64,000 nucleotides of DNA from Streptomyces aureoverticillatus. GTDB lineage: Bacteria; Actinomycetota; Actinomycetes; Streptomycetales; Streptomycetaceae. The position numbers and the translations under genes were made by a program. The stretch covers positions 124,001 through 188,000 of the forward strand of contig NZ_BMSY01000010.1 of the NCBI RefSeq assembly GCF_014649395.1, given 5' to 3'. Positions 52,133 through 59,141 of this stretch are shown here, one piece after another. The first letter of the stretch is position 1. Every line of letters starts with the position of its first letter. The notes below the pieces were generated by a model. It had not been told where the DNA came from and did no database searches. It was given only the letters and a program-made list of their open reading frames with translations.

Positions 52133-52703
52133 TAGCGTCGCAACCTCTGGACCAGGCGTCCTGCCGCGTGGCGGCGGGACGGTGTCGGCGTCTCGGGGCG
52201 CCAGGCGCCCCTTGGTGGTCGTGAGACCGGCGCTGCTCCCCCTTCCCGCCGCCACTCGGCGCTGCGTTGCGCCCCTGTGCGCCGGTTCTGTCCCGCGGCG
52301 GTCCCGGGAATTCCAGCACAGTGCAGGATCTCCAACAAGGCCCGTGGGCCAGGGCATGACCTCCGTGACAGCACGTGATTGCCGCGTTACGAGACGTAGA
52401 AAGTGAAGTCACCCATAACGGACTTTCCCGTACGAGACCTTCGGTCACCTCGGGTGTCCCAGTCTTCATGATCAGGAGCGGAATGGGGCCTTCAGGTGGG
52501 CAATGTCCGTTTTCAATGGGCGGACCACCAGCCGGAATTGACCCTTTTGCCCACTCCTCAGTGAGCAAACTCACATGAAGATCATGGCCTCTTCTGGACT
52601 TTCGTCGGGAATTGAATGTTTAGCCTGACGCTTTACAGGGATGGCGAAACCGACAACCGGCGTCCACTGAGCGACGCCCCAACCGACAGGGTCGAAACGG
52701 CAG
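52133..52703. other. Gene-free region between cvnA and the 56-residue gene
   Basis: 571 bp with no convincing coding frame. ATTCCAGCAC at 52310-52319 also occurs upstream of the other cvnA (46234-46243) and may mark the conservon promoter. The part from 52380 to 52640 is less GC-rich than its surroundings, as promoter regions here often are. Confidence 0.4.
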
Positions 52704-52874
52704 ATGAAGTCCACGCTGATGTTCCGCAACATAGCCAACCCCCGCCGCACCACCCTCGCGCACCTCGAGGACGCGGACGAGGTACAGCCCGCGGCCGAAC
52801 AGCCGGAGCACCCCGTGGAACTCCCGACCCAGACGGCCAACCCCCGCCGCACGGTCCTGATGGAAGCGCCGTAA
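52704..52874 (+). CDS. Small protein with duplicated ANPRRT-L motif (56 aa)
   Basis: ATG 52704 opens a 56-codon frame with strongly G/C-ending codons. The motif ANPRRTTL (residues 11-18) returns as ANPRRTVL (45-52). The underlying 17 bases are identical at 52734 and 52836, and an acidic Pro/Glu-rich spacer separates the copies. The ribosome site is weak. No family is recognised. Two short identical basic motifs around an acidic linker could be a peptide-binding tail, a processed peptide precursor or a small regulator. It lies upstream of the FAH gene and divergent from the conservon. Confidence 0.6.
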   Translation: MKSTLMFRNIANPRRTTLAHLEDADEVQPAAEQPEHPVELPTQTANPRRTVLMEAP

Positions 52875-52921
52875 GAGAACGAGACGCCGTCGGCGGACGA
52901 CATCGCCCGGCCGCAGGAATC

Positions 52922-52986
52922 AGCCCGTCCGGCGCTTGAGGACGAGTCGCGAAGCGGCGATCAGGGGGAGAGGGGCGAAGCCCCAT
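52922..52986 (-). repeat. Dispersed repeat family A, copy 6 (degenerate)
   Basis: Reverse-oriented copy with AGCCCGTCCGGCGCTTGAGG, the CGCGAAGCGGCG hairpin and a shortened AGGGGCGAAGCCCC end. It lies between the 56-residue gene and the FAH-family gene, 44 bp before the latter's start. Confidence 0.75.
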
Positions 52987-53029
52987 AGACTGGGGCGCAC
53001 ACCTCCACCCACGAACGCAAGGGGCCCCG

Positions 53030-53827
53030 TTGCGCATCGCCAGATTCTCCATCGACGGCAATGTCGCCTTCGGCGCGGTCGAGGGCGAAGCTCCCCCCGG
53101 AAGCACCGAGGGGCTCGTCCTCGACATCATCAAGGGCATCCCGTTCGCGGACTTCGAGCTGTCCGGCACGAAGGTCCCGCTGAGCAAGGTCCGGCTGCTT
53201 CCGCCGGTGCTGCCCAACAAGATCGTCGGCATCGGCCGCAACTACGCGGAGCACGCCGCGGAACTCGGCAACGAGATCCCGGACACCCCGGTGGCCTTCT
53301 TCAAGCCGTCCACCTCCGTGACCGGCCCCGGCGACCCCATCGAGTACCCCTCCTTCTCCCAGGAGGTGCACTACGAGGCCGAGCTGGCCGTCGTCATCGG
53401 CCGGATGTGCCGCGAGGTCCCGCGCGAGCGCGTCGCCGACGTCATCCTCGGCTACACCTGCGCCAACGACGTCACCGCGCGTGACGTACAGAAGCGCGAG
53501 AACCAGTGGGCGCGCGCCAAGGGCTTCGACTCCTCGTGCCCGCTCGGCCCCTGGGTGGAGACCGACATCGACCTGGCCCGCGCCGCCGACCTCACCCTCC
53601 AGTGCACGGTCAACGGCGAACAGCGCCAGCTCGGCCGCACCTCGGACATGATCCGTCCCATCGAGGACCTCATCGTCCACATCAGTGAGGCCATGACGCT
53701 GCTCCCCGGCGACGTCGTCCTCACGGGCACCCCGGCAGGGGTCGGCCCGCTCAACGTCGGCGACGAGGTCGCCGTCACCATCGAAGGCATCGGCACTCTC
53801 ACCAACAAGGTGATCAAGCGTGGCTAA
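53030..53827 (+). CDS. Fumarylacetoacetate hydrolase family protein
   Basis: A 265-residue FAH-fold enzyme. Landmarks are KIVGIGRNYAEHAAELG, PVAFFKPSTSVTGPGDPI, the metal-binding Glu pair in HYEAELAVVIGR, CANDVTARDVQ, and TGTPAGVGPLNVGDEV near the end. Family members cleave or decarboxylate diketo acids in aromatic degradation, or act as oxaloacetate decarboxylases/acylpyruvases. The start is TTG 53030, supported by AAGGGG five bases upstream and the M-R-I-A-R-F N-terminus typical of this group. It overlaps gltX by 8 bp, so a housekeeping role linked by expression to gltX is likely. Confidence 0.9.
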   Translation: MRIARFSIDGNVAFGAVEGEAPPGSTEGLVLDIIKGIPFADFELSGTKVPLSKVRLLPPVLPNKIVGIGRNYAEHAAELGNEIPDTPVAFFKPSTSVTGPGDPIEYPSFSQEVHYEAELAVVIGRMCREVPRERVADVILGYTCANDVTARDVQKRENQWARAKGFDSSCPLGPWVETDIDLARAADLTLQCTVNGEQRQLGRTSDMIRPIEDLIVHISEAMTLLPGDVVLTGTPAGVGPLNVGDEVAVTIEGIGTLTNKVIKRG

Positions 53828-55301
53828 CGCGACGAACGTACGCGTACGTTTCTGTCCCTCCCCGACCGGCAACCCGCACGTGGGCCTGGTCCGCACCGCC
53901 CTGTTCAACTGGGCCTACGCCCGGCACCACGGCGGCACCCTGGTCTTCCGCATCGAGGACACCGACGCGGCCCGTGACTCCGAGGAGTCCTACGAGCAGC
54001 TCCTGGACTCGATGCGCTGGCTGGGCTTCGACTGGGACGAGGGCCCCGAGGTCGGCGGCCCGCACGCGCCGTACCGGCAGTCGCAGCGCATGGACCTCTA
54101 CAAGGAGGTCGCCGACAAGCTCCTCGCCGCCGGCCACGCGTACCACTGCTACTGCTCCACCGAGGAGCTGGACGCGCGCCGCGAGGCCGCCCGCGCCGCC
54201 GGCAAGCCGTCCGGCTACGACGGCCACTGCCGCGAGCTGACCGCCGAGCGCAAGGCCGCGTACGTCGCCGACGGCCGCACCCCCATCGTCCGCTTCCGCA
54301 TGCCCGACGAGGCGATCACCTTCACGGACCTGGTCCGCGGCGAGATCACCTACCTGCCGGAGAACGTGCCGGACTACGGCATCGTCCGCGCGAACGGCGC
54401 CCCGCTCTACACGCTGGTCAACCCGGTCGACGACGCGCTCATGGAGATCACCCACGTCCTGCGCGGCGAGGACCTGCTCTCCTCCACCCCGCGCCAGATC
54501 GCGCTCTACAAGGCGCTGATCGAGCTGGGCGTCGCCAAGGAAATCCCCGCCTTCGGCCACCTGCCGTACGTGATGGGCGAGGGCAACAAGAAGCTCTCCA
54601 AGCGCGACCCGCAGTCCTCCCTCAACCTCTACCGGGAGCGCGGCTTCCTCCCCGAGGGCCTGCTCAACTACCTCTCCCTGCTCGGCTGGTCCCTCTCCGC
54701 CGACCAGGACATCTTCACGACGGACGAGATGGTCGCCGCCTTCGACGTGGCCGACGTGAACCCCAACCCGGCGCGCTTCGACCTCAAGAAGTGCGAGGCG
54801 ATCAACGCCGACCACATCCGCCTGCTCGACGTGAAGGACTTCGCCGAGCGCTGCGCCCCCTGGCTCAAGGCCCCCTTCGCCCCCTGGGCGCCGGAGGACT
54901 TTGACCAGGACAAGTGGGACGCGATCGCCCCGCACGCCCAGACCCGCCTCAAGGTCCTCTCCGAGATCACCGACAACGTCGACTTCCTGTTCCTGCCGGA
55001 GCCGGTCTTCGACGAGGCGTCCTGGACGAAGGCGATGAAGGAGGGCAGCGACGCCCTGCTCCGGACGGCCCGCGAGAAGCTGGAGGCCGCCGACTGGACC
55101 TCCGCCGAGTCCCTGAAGGAGGCCGTCCTGGCCGCCGGCGAGGCCCACGGCCTCAAGCTCGGCAAGGCCCAGGCCCCCGTCCGCGTCGCCGTCACCGGCC
55201 GCACGGTCGGCCTGCCCCTCTTCGAGTCCCTGGAGATCCTGGGCAAGGAGACGACGCTGGCCCGCGTCGACGCGGCCCTGGCCAAGCTCGCCGCCCAGTA
55301 G
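53820..55301 (+). CDS. gltX: Glutamyl-tRNA synthetase
   Basis: A 493-residue class I synthetase that charges tRNA-Glu and, in organisms using the amidotransferase route, also tRNA-Gln. The HIGH motif is PSPTGNPHVGL at the N-terminus and the KMSKS motif is KKLSKRDPQ near residue 260. The anticodon-binding helical domain fills the C-terminal third. GTG 53820 lies within the end of the FAH gene. It is fitting that the tRNA-Glu and tRNA-Gln genes lie less than 1 kb downstream. Confidence 0.96.
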   Translation: MANATNVRVRFCPSPTGNPHVGLVRTALFNWAYARHHGGTLVFRIEDTDAARDSEESYEQLLDSMRWLGFDWDEGPEVGGPHAPYRQSQRMDLYKEVADKLLAAGHAYHCYCSTEELDARREAARAAGKPSGYDGHCRELTAERKAAYVADGRTPIVRFRMPDEAITFTDLVRGEITYLPENVPDYGIVRANGAPLYTLVNPVDDALMEITHVLRGEDLLSSTPRQIALYKALIELGVAKEIPAFGHLPYVMGEGNKKLSKRDPQSSLNLYRERGFLPEGLLNYLSLLGWSLSADQDIFTTDEMVAAFDVADVNPNPARFDLKKCEAINADHIRLLDVKDFAERCAPWLKAPFAPWAPEDFDQDKWDAIAPHAQTRLKVLSEITDNVDFLFLPEPVFDEASWTKAMKEGSDALLRTAREKLEAADWTSAESLKEAVLAAGEAHGLKLGKAQAPVRVAVTGRTVGLPLFESLEILGKETTLARVDAALAKLAAQ

Positions 55302-55345
55302 TCGCGTACGTACGCCACGTACGCAGGCGCATACGTCACGTACGA

Positions 55346-55380
55346 AAGGGCCCGGAAGCCGTCACGGCTCCCGGGCCCTT
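55346..55380 (+). terminator. Terminator after gltX
   Basis: Arms AAGGGCCCGGAAGCC and GGCTCCCGGGCCCTT (one mismatch) around a short GTCAC loop. Just before it, ACGTACGC-like units recur from 55305 to 55344. Confidence 0.8.
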
Positions 55381-55396
55381 CGCGTACGTTCGAAGC

Positions 55397-56137
55397 ATGC
55401 CGATCAACGCCGTGCCGATCAAAGCCGTCGTCTGGGACGTGGACGACACGATCTTCGACTACGCGTACGCCGACACCACCGGCATGCGCGCCCACCTCAC
55501 CGCCGAAGGCCTCCTGGCCAGATACGGCACGGCCGCGGAGGCGCTCGCGCTGTGGAAGGAGACCACCGACCGCCACTGGGCCCGCTTCGGCGCCGGTGAG
55601 GTCGACTTCGACTCCCAGCGCCGCGACCGCGTACGCGACTTCCTGGGCGCCGCCCTGGACGACACCGAGGCCGACGCCTGGTTCGCGCGCTACCGCGCCC
55701 ACTACGAGGCCGCCTGGTCCCTCTTCCCGGACACCGTCCCCGTCCTCGACGCCCTCGCCGACGGCTATCGGCACGCCGTCCTGTCCAACTCCGCCCAGAC
55801 CGTCCAGGACCACAAGCTCCGCGTCCTCGGCGTGCGCGACCACTTCGAGGCCCTCCTGTGCGCCGCCGAACTCGGCGTCTCCAAGCCCGCGGCCGAGGCC
55901 TTCCACGCCGTCTGCGACGCGCTCGGGCTCGCGCCCGCGGAGGTCGCGTACGTCGGCGACCAGCCGGAGATCGACGCGCGCGGCGCCCGCGACGCGGGCC
56001 TGCTCGGCATCTGGCTCGACCGCAACGGCTCGGCGCAGGAGGGCCCCTCGGGCATCCACCGGATCGCCGGTCTCGACGAGCTTCCCGCGCTGTTGCGGGC
56101 CGATACCCGTTTTGGAGCGCCGTCCACCTTCGGGTAA
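55397..56137 (+). CDS. HAD-superfamily hydrolase
   Basis: A 246-residue haloacid dehalogenase-like phosphatase. Motif I is VVWDVDDTIFDYA (the DxD nucleophile pair), motif II is AVLSNS, motif III Lys lies in GVSKPAAEAFH, and motif IV is YVGDQPEIDARGA. The helical cap between motifs I and II places it in HAD subfamily IA. Substrates are typically small phosphorylated metabolites; none can be named here. ATG 55397 is used, with an in-frame GTG at 55412 as alternative. It lies between the gltX terminator and the tRNA cluster. Confidence 0.85.
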   Translation: MPINAVPIKAVVWDVDDTIFDYAYADTTGMRAHLTAEGLLARYGTAAEALALWKETTDRHWARFGAGEVDFDSQRRDRVRDFLGAALDDTEADAWFARYRAHYEAAWSLFPDTVPVLDALADGYRHAVLSNSAQTVQDHKLRVLGVRDHFEALLCAAELGVSKPAAEAFHAVCDALGLAPAEVAYVGDQPEIDARGARDAGLLGIWLDRNGSAQEGPSGIHRIAGLDELPALLRADTRFGAPSTFG

Positions 56138-56224
56138 TGTTCTTCCTGCGCCGCCCGAGAGGGCCGAAAGGTCCGGCCGGGAAGCGCAAGTCAAACAAAG
56201 CCCCCACAGGGGGTTGCGCTTTGA

Positions 56225-56296
56225 TGGCCTATGGTGTAATTGGCAGCACGACTGATTCTGGTTCAGTTAGTCTAGGTTCGAGTCCTGGTAGGCCAG
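56225..56296 (+). tRNA. tRNA-Gln (CUG)
   Basis: 72 nt with acceptor TGGCCTA/TAGGCCA and discriminator G. The anticodon arm ACTGA-TTCTGGT-TCAGT gives anticodon CUG, and the T arm contains GGTTCGAGTCC. No CCA is encoded. It lies 87 bp after the HAD gene. Confidence 0.95.
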
Positions 56297-56337
56297 CTCG
56301 CAGAGCTCATCTGCAACCGCGGATCATGATTCGCAAA

Positions 56338-56410
56338 GCCCCCGTTGTGTAGCGGCCTAGCACGCTGCCCTCTCAAGGCAGTAGCGCCGGTTCGAATCCG
56401 GTCGGGGGTA
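56338..56410 (+). tRNA. tRNA-Glu (CUC), copy 1
   Basis: 73 nt, acceptor GCCCCCG paired with CGGGGGT (one G-U). Anticodon loop CTGCC-CTCTCAA-GGCAG has anticodon CUC. T-arm GGTTCGAATCC. It differs from the other two copies only in the anticodon stem (T-A where they have C-G). Confidence 0.95.
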
Positions 56411-56472
56411 CAGATCCTTCCCGTGAGGACAGTCAGGGTCGCACCCGCTGACTTCAATGCAGGATCGCTAGG

Positions 56473-56545
56473 GCCCCCGTTGTGTAGCGGCCTAGCACGC
56501 CGCCCTCTCAAGGCGGTAGCGCCGGTTCGAATCCGGTCGGGGGTA
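56473..56545 (+). tRNA. tRNA-Glu (CUC), copy 2
   Basis: 73 nt, same structure as copy 1 but with anticodon stem CCGCC/GGCGG. It is identical to copy 3 at 56665. Confidence 0.95.
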
Positions 56546-56569
56546 CTGTGGTCTGGTCTAGACCACTAG

Positions 56570-56641
56570 TGGGCTATGGTGTAATTGGCAACACGAAGGT
56601 TTCTGGTTCCTTTGTTCTAGGTTCGAGTCCTGGTAGCCCAG
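56570..56641 (+). tRNA. tRNA-Gln (CUG), second isoform
   Basis: 72 nt with acceptor TGGGCTA/TAGCCCA and discriminator G, anticodon CUG. The anticodon stem AAGGT/TCCTT ends in a T-T mismatch next to the loop, and the variable region also differs from the first tRNA-Gln. The D and T arms are the same. Confidence 0.93.
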
Positions 56642-56664
56642 CGCAGTAACAGCAGCACCAGCTA

Positions 56665-56737
56665 GCCCCCGTTGTGTAGCGGCCTAGCACGCCGCCCTCT
56701 CAAGGCGGTAGCGCCGGTTCGAATCCGGTCGGGGGTA
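56665..56737 (+). tRNA. tRNA-Glu (CUC), copy 3
   Basis: 73 nt, identical to copy 2. It is the last tRNA of the Gln-Glu-Glu-Gln-Glu cluster, followed 11 bp later by a terminator. Confidence 0.95.
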
Positions 56738-56748
56738 CGCGAGACAAA

Positions 56749-56772
56749 GGGCCTTCCCGCAAGGGAGGGCCC
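56749..56772 (+). terminator. Terminator after the tRNA cluster
   Basis: 10-bp stem GGGCCTTCCC / GGGAGGGCCC with one G-U pair and loop GCAA, then CTTCG. It lies between the tRNAs and the convergent MerR gene. Confidence 0.8.
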
Positions 56773-56803
56773 CTTCGTCGTCACTCTCCGGCGCCCCGCG
56801 TCG

Positions 56804-57475
56804 TCACTCCCCGGCGCCCCGCCCGAAGCGGCGGTTGGACTCCTCCGCCTGCGCGATGCGGCGCAGCGCCAGCAGCACCGGTTCGTAGAGCACGGTCAGC
56901 GCGACCGCCGCCTCCAGCTGCTCGTCCGGCGAGTCGTACCGCTCGAGCAAGTCCAGGTCGGCGACGGCCAGTTGACGTCCCGCGCGCGCATAGGGCGCCA
57001 AGTCCTCGACGGCACACGGATATCCGAGCCGGGAGAGCGTGCCCACCGCGGTCACCAGCATCCGGTACGCCGGAGCGTCGGCCCCGTACCCCCTCGCGTA
57101 CTCCCAGTCGACCCCTTCGAGGAGTGCGTCGACGGTGCGCCGCGCGGCCGCCGTGTCCGGGTCGTCTCCGCCGTCCCCGTCACCCGGCGTGGACTCGGGG
57201 CCGTGGGGGAGTGCCCAGACCGCCGTTCCCAGGCGGGAGTTGTGGTCCAGGGAGTCGTCCTCCAGGGCGGTGAGCACCTCACGGGCCGACGCGATCGGCA
57301 CCCGGCCCACCTGGATCAGCGCCCGCACGAGGCGCAGCCGCTGCAGGTGCTTCTCGTCGTACTCGGCCTGGGTCGCCGTCACGCGGCGGCCCGGCGGGAG
57401 CAGTCCCTCACGCAGGTAGTACTTGATCGTGGCCGTCGAGACCCCGCTGCGCGTACTGAGCTCCGCCAGTCTCAT
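56804..57475 (-). CDS. MerR family transcriptional regulator
   Basis: A 223-residue regulator. The winged helix at the very N-terminus reads MRLAELSTRSGVSTATIKYY, then LREGLLPPGRRVTATQAEYD, followed by the dimerisation helix. The rest is an effector domain of about 130 residues without conserved cysteines, so metal sensing is unlikely. ATG 57475 is used because it begins exactly at the domain. It is divergent from the DUF4188 gene, with overlapping palindromes between the two. Confidence 0.88.
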   Translation of the reverse strand: MRLAELSTRSGVSTATIKYYLREGLLPPGRRVTATQAEYDEKHLQRLRLVRALIQVGRVPIASAREVLTALEDDSLDHNSRLGTAVWALPHGPESTPGDGDGGDDPDTAAARRTVDALLEGVDWEYARGYGADAPAYRMLVTAVGTLSRLGYPCAVEDLAPYARAGRQLAVADLDLLERYDSPDEQLEAAVALTVLYEPVLLALRRIAQAEESNRRFGRGAGE

Positions 57476-57524
57476 CGGCCCGCTTCTCCTCTTTCCCTCT
57501 TGCGCATCCACTTGGTGAGTGGCA

Positions 57525-57553
57525 CTATCCAATCATGGATAGCGAAGCTATCC
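57525..57553. promoter_or_regulatory. MerR-type operator with overlapping palindromes
   Basis: CTATCC-aatcat-GGATAG overlaps GGATAGC-gaa-GCTATCC, giving three GGATAG half-sites in 29 bp. TTGGTG at 57512 with GGATAG as -10 gives a spacer of about 19 bp. Such a stretched spacer is the hallmark of MerR-controlled promoters, here reading toward the DUF4188 gene. Confidence 0.6.
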
Positions 57554-57578
57554 AAAGCTTTCCGAAGGGGGAACCATC

Positions 57579-58064
57579 GTGAGCAGCAAGCCGATCGAAG
57601 GGCGCATGACCGCCGATGCGCGGGGCGGCGTCACCGTCTTCACCATTGGGATGCGCATCAACAACTTCCGCGCCCTGCGCAGCTGGTGGCCCGTCTTCCA
57701 GGCGATGCCGCGGATGCTCAAGGAGCTGTCCAAGGACCGGGAGCTCGGGATGCTGGGCCATCAGCTGCTGTTCGGCGGCCCCCGGTTGTTCTACGTCGTC
57801 CAGTACTGGGAGTCGCCGGAGAAGCTGCTCGCCTACGCGTCCGACCAGGGCATGGAGCACCGGCCCGCCTGGGCCGCCTTCAACCGTCGGATGCGGGAGG
57901 GCAAGGGAAAGGTCGGCTTCTGGCACGAGACGTACGTCGTGCCGGCCGGCGCCCATGAGGCGGTGTACGTCAACATGCCGGAGTTCGGCCTGGCCAAGGC
58001 CACCGGCGTGGTGCCGGTCGGCCGCAGGGGAGACAGGGCCGCCGACCGCCTCCAGGCGGTCTGA
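57579..58064 (+). CDS. DUF4188 domain protein
   Basis: A 161-residue protein with the DUF4188 pattern: MTADARGGVTVFTIGMRINNFRA-type start, WWPVFQAMPRMLKEL, GPRLFYVVQYWESPEKLLAYA and a C-terminal HETYVVPAGAHEAVYVNMP. It resembles a ferredoxin-like (monooxygenase-type) alpha+beta barrel, without recognised cofactor. GTG 57579 follows AAGGGG. It is controlled, by arrangement, by the divergent MerR protein. The role is unknown; similar proteins are induced by foreign compounds, but that is an inference. Confidence 0.82.
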   Translation: MSSKPIEGRMTADARGGVTVFTIGMRINNFRALRSWWPVFQAMPRMLKELSKDRELGMLGHQLLFGGPRLFYVVQYWESPEKLLAYASDQGMEHRPAWAAFNRRMREGKGKVGFWHETYVVPAGAHEAVYVNMPEFGLAKATGVVPVGRRGDRAADRLQAV

Positions 58065-58157
58065 GGGGGCTGGGGAACTGGCGGGGGCCCCGGGCGGCTG
58101 GCGCGGGATGCGAGGGCGGGGATGGCGGAGCGGGGATGCGAGAGCGGGAGTGCGAGA

Positions 58158-58203
58158 AACGCCCGAGGGGTCGCCGCGGCGTTGAGGCGGCCCCTCGGGC
58201 GTT
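58158..58203. terminator. Bidirectional terminator before ndgR stop
   Basis: Perfect 13-bp arms AACGCCCGAGGGG / CCCCTCGGGCGTT with an inner CGCC/GGCG continuation. It lies between the convergent DUF4188 and ndgR genes. Confidence 0.85.
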
Positions 58204-58231
58204 CCGTGCGCTGTCCGCGCGTCGTGCGGGG

Positions 58232-58951
58232 TCAGCCCCCCGTGCGGCGCAGGGCCTCGGAGAGGCGGCCCGCGGCGTCGATGACCGCCTGGGCGTGCAT
58301 CCGGCCCGGGTGGCGCGTCAGGCGCTCGATCGGTCCGGAGACCGAGACGGCCGCCACCACGCGGTTGGACGGGCCGCGCACCGGCGCCGACACCGACGCC
58401 ACCCCGGGCTCGCGCTCACCGATCGACTGCGCCCAGCCGCGGCGGCGCACACCCGAAAGGGCCGTCGCCGTGAAGCGCGCGCCCTGCAGGCCGCGGTGCA
58501 GCCGCTCGGGCTCCTCCCAGGCCATCAGGATCTGCGCGGACGAGCCCGCCTTCATCGTGAGCGTCGAACCGACCGGAACCGTGTCCCGCAGGCCGGAGAG
58601 CCGCTCGGCGGCGGCCACGCAGATGCGCATGTCGCCCTGCCGGCGATAGAGCTGCGCGCTCTCGCCCGTCACGTCCCGCAGGTGGGTCAGCACCGGGCCC
58701 GCCGTCGCGAGGAGGCGGTCCTCGCCCGCCGCCGCGGCCAGCTCGGCCAGGCGCGGGCCCAGAATGAACCGGCCCTGCATGTCTCGCGCCACCATCCGGT
58801 GGTGTTCCAGAGCCACGGCCAGACGATGGGCCGTGGGTCGTGCCAGCCCGGTGGCCGCGACCAACCCGGCAAGGGTGGCGGGACCGGACTCCAGGGCGCT
58901 CAGGACAAGGGCTGCCTTGTCGAGAACGCCTACGCCGCTAGAGTTGTCCAT
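58232..58951 (-). CDS. ndgR: IclR-type regulator of amino-acid metabolism
   Basis: A 239-residue IclR protein. The winged HTH is at about residues 5-65 (GVLDKAALVLSALESGPATLAGLVAATGLARPTAHRLAVALE, given by boundaries G7-E47). The effector domain then has FILGPRLAELA, SAQLYRRQGDMRICVAAAE and SVSAPVRGPSNRVVAAVSVSGP. It is divergent from leuC. In Streptomyces NdgR binds upstream of leuCD and other amino-acid genes and affects antibiotic production, which is established knowledge; the dyad at 58964 is the candidate site here. ATG 58951 is the family start. Confidence 0.93.
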   Translation of the reverse strand: MDNSSGVGVLDKAALVLSALESGPATLAGLVAATGLARPTAHRLAVALEHHRMVARDMQGRFILGPRLAELAAAAGEDRLLATAGPVLTHLRDVTGESAQLYRRQGDMRICVAAAERLSGLRDTVPVGSTLTMKAGSSAQILMAWEEPERLHRGLQGARFTATALSGVRRRGWAQSIGEREPGVASVSAPVRGPSNRVVAAVSVSGPIERLTRHPGRMHAQAVIDAAGRLSEALRRTGG

Positions 58952-58963
58952 GCAACGATACTC

Positions 58964-58984
58964 GCGTCTCACTCTGTGAAACGC
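58964..58984. promoter_or_regulatory. Candidate NdgR operator
   Basis: GCGTCTCA-ctctg-TGAAACGC, a dyad matching at 7 of 8 positions, 13 bp upstream of the ndgR start and in the leuC promoter region. IclR proteins bind such short dyads. Confidence 0.55.
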
Positions 58985-59141
58985 AAGTTCAAAAAATCCG
59001 GGAACCCGCCACTCTGGAGGAGCGGTCCGCGGACCAACGGACGCGCGGCCGACGTTCCGGTACGGAAGTCACGAGGGGTACTGCGTCGGCGAACCGATTC
59101 TCTAGTTGGGCCGGCGCACGAAGCCGGTCGGAGGGAAAGCG

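Noticed and set aside
56338..56737. Direct repeats of ~73 bp that could be taken for attachment sites of an integrated element
   Set aside because: They are complete tRNA-Glu genes with proper folds, and no integrase or excisionase is nearby.
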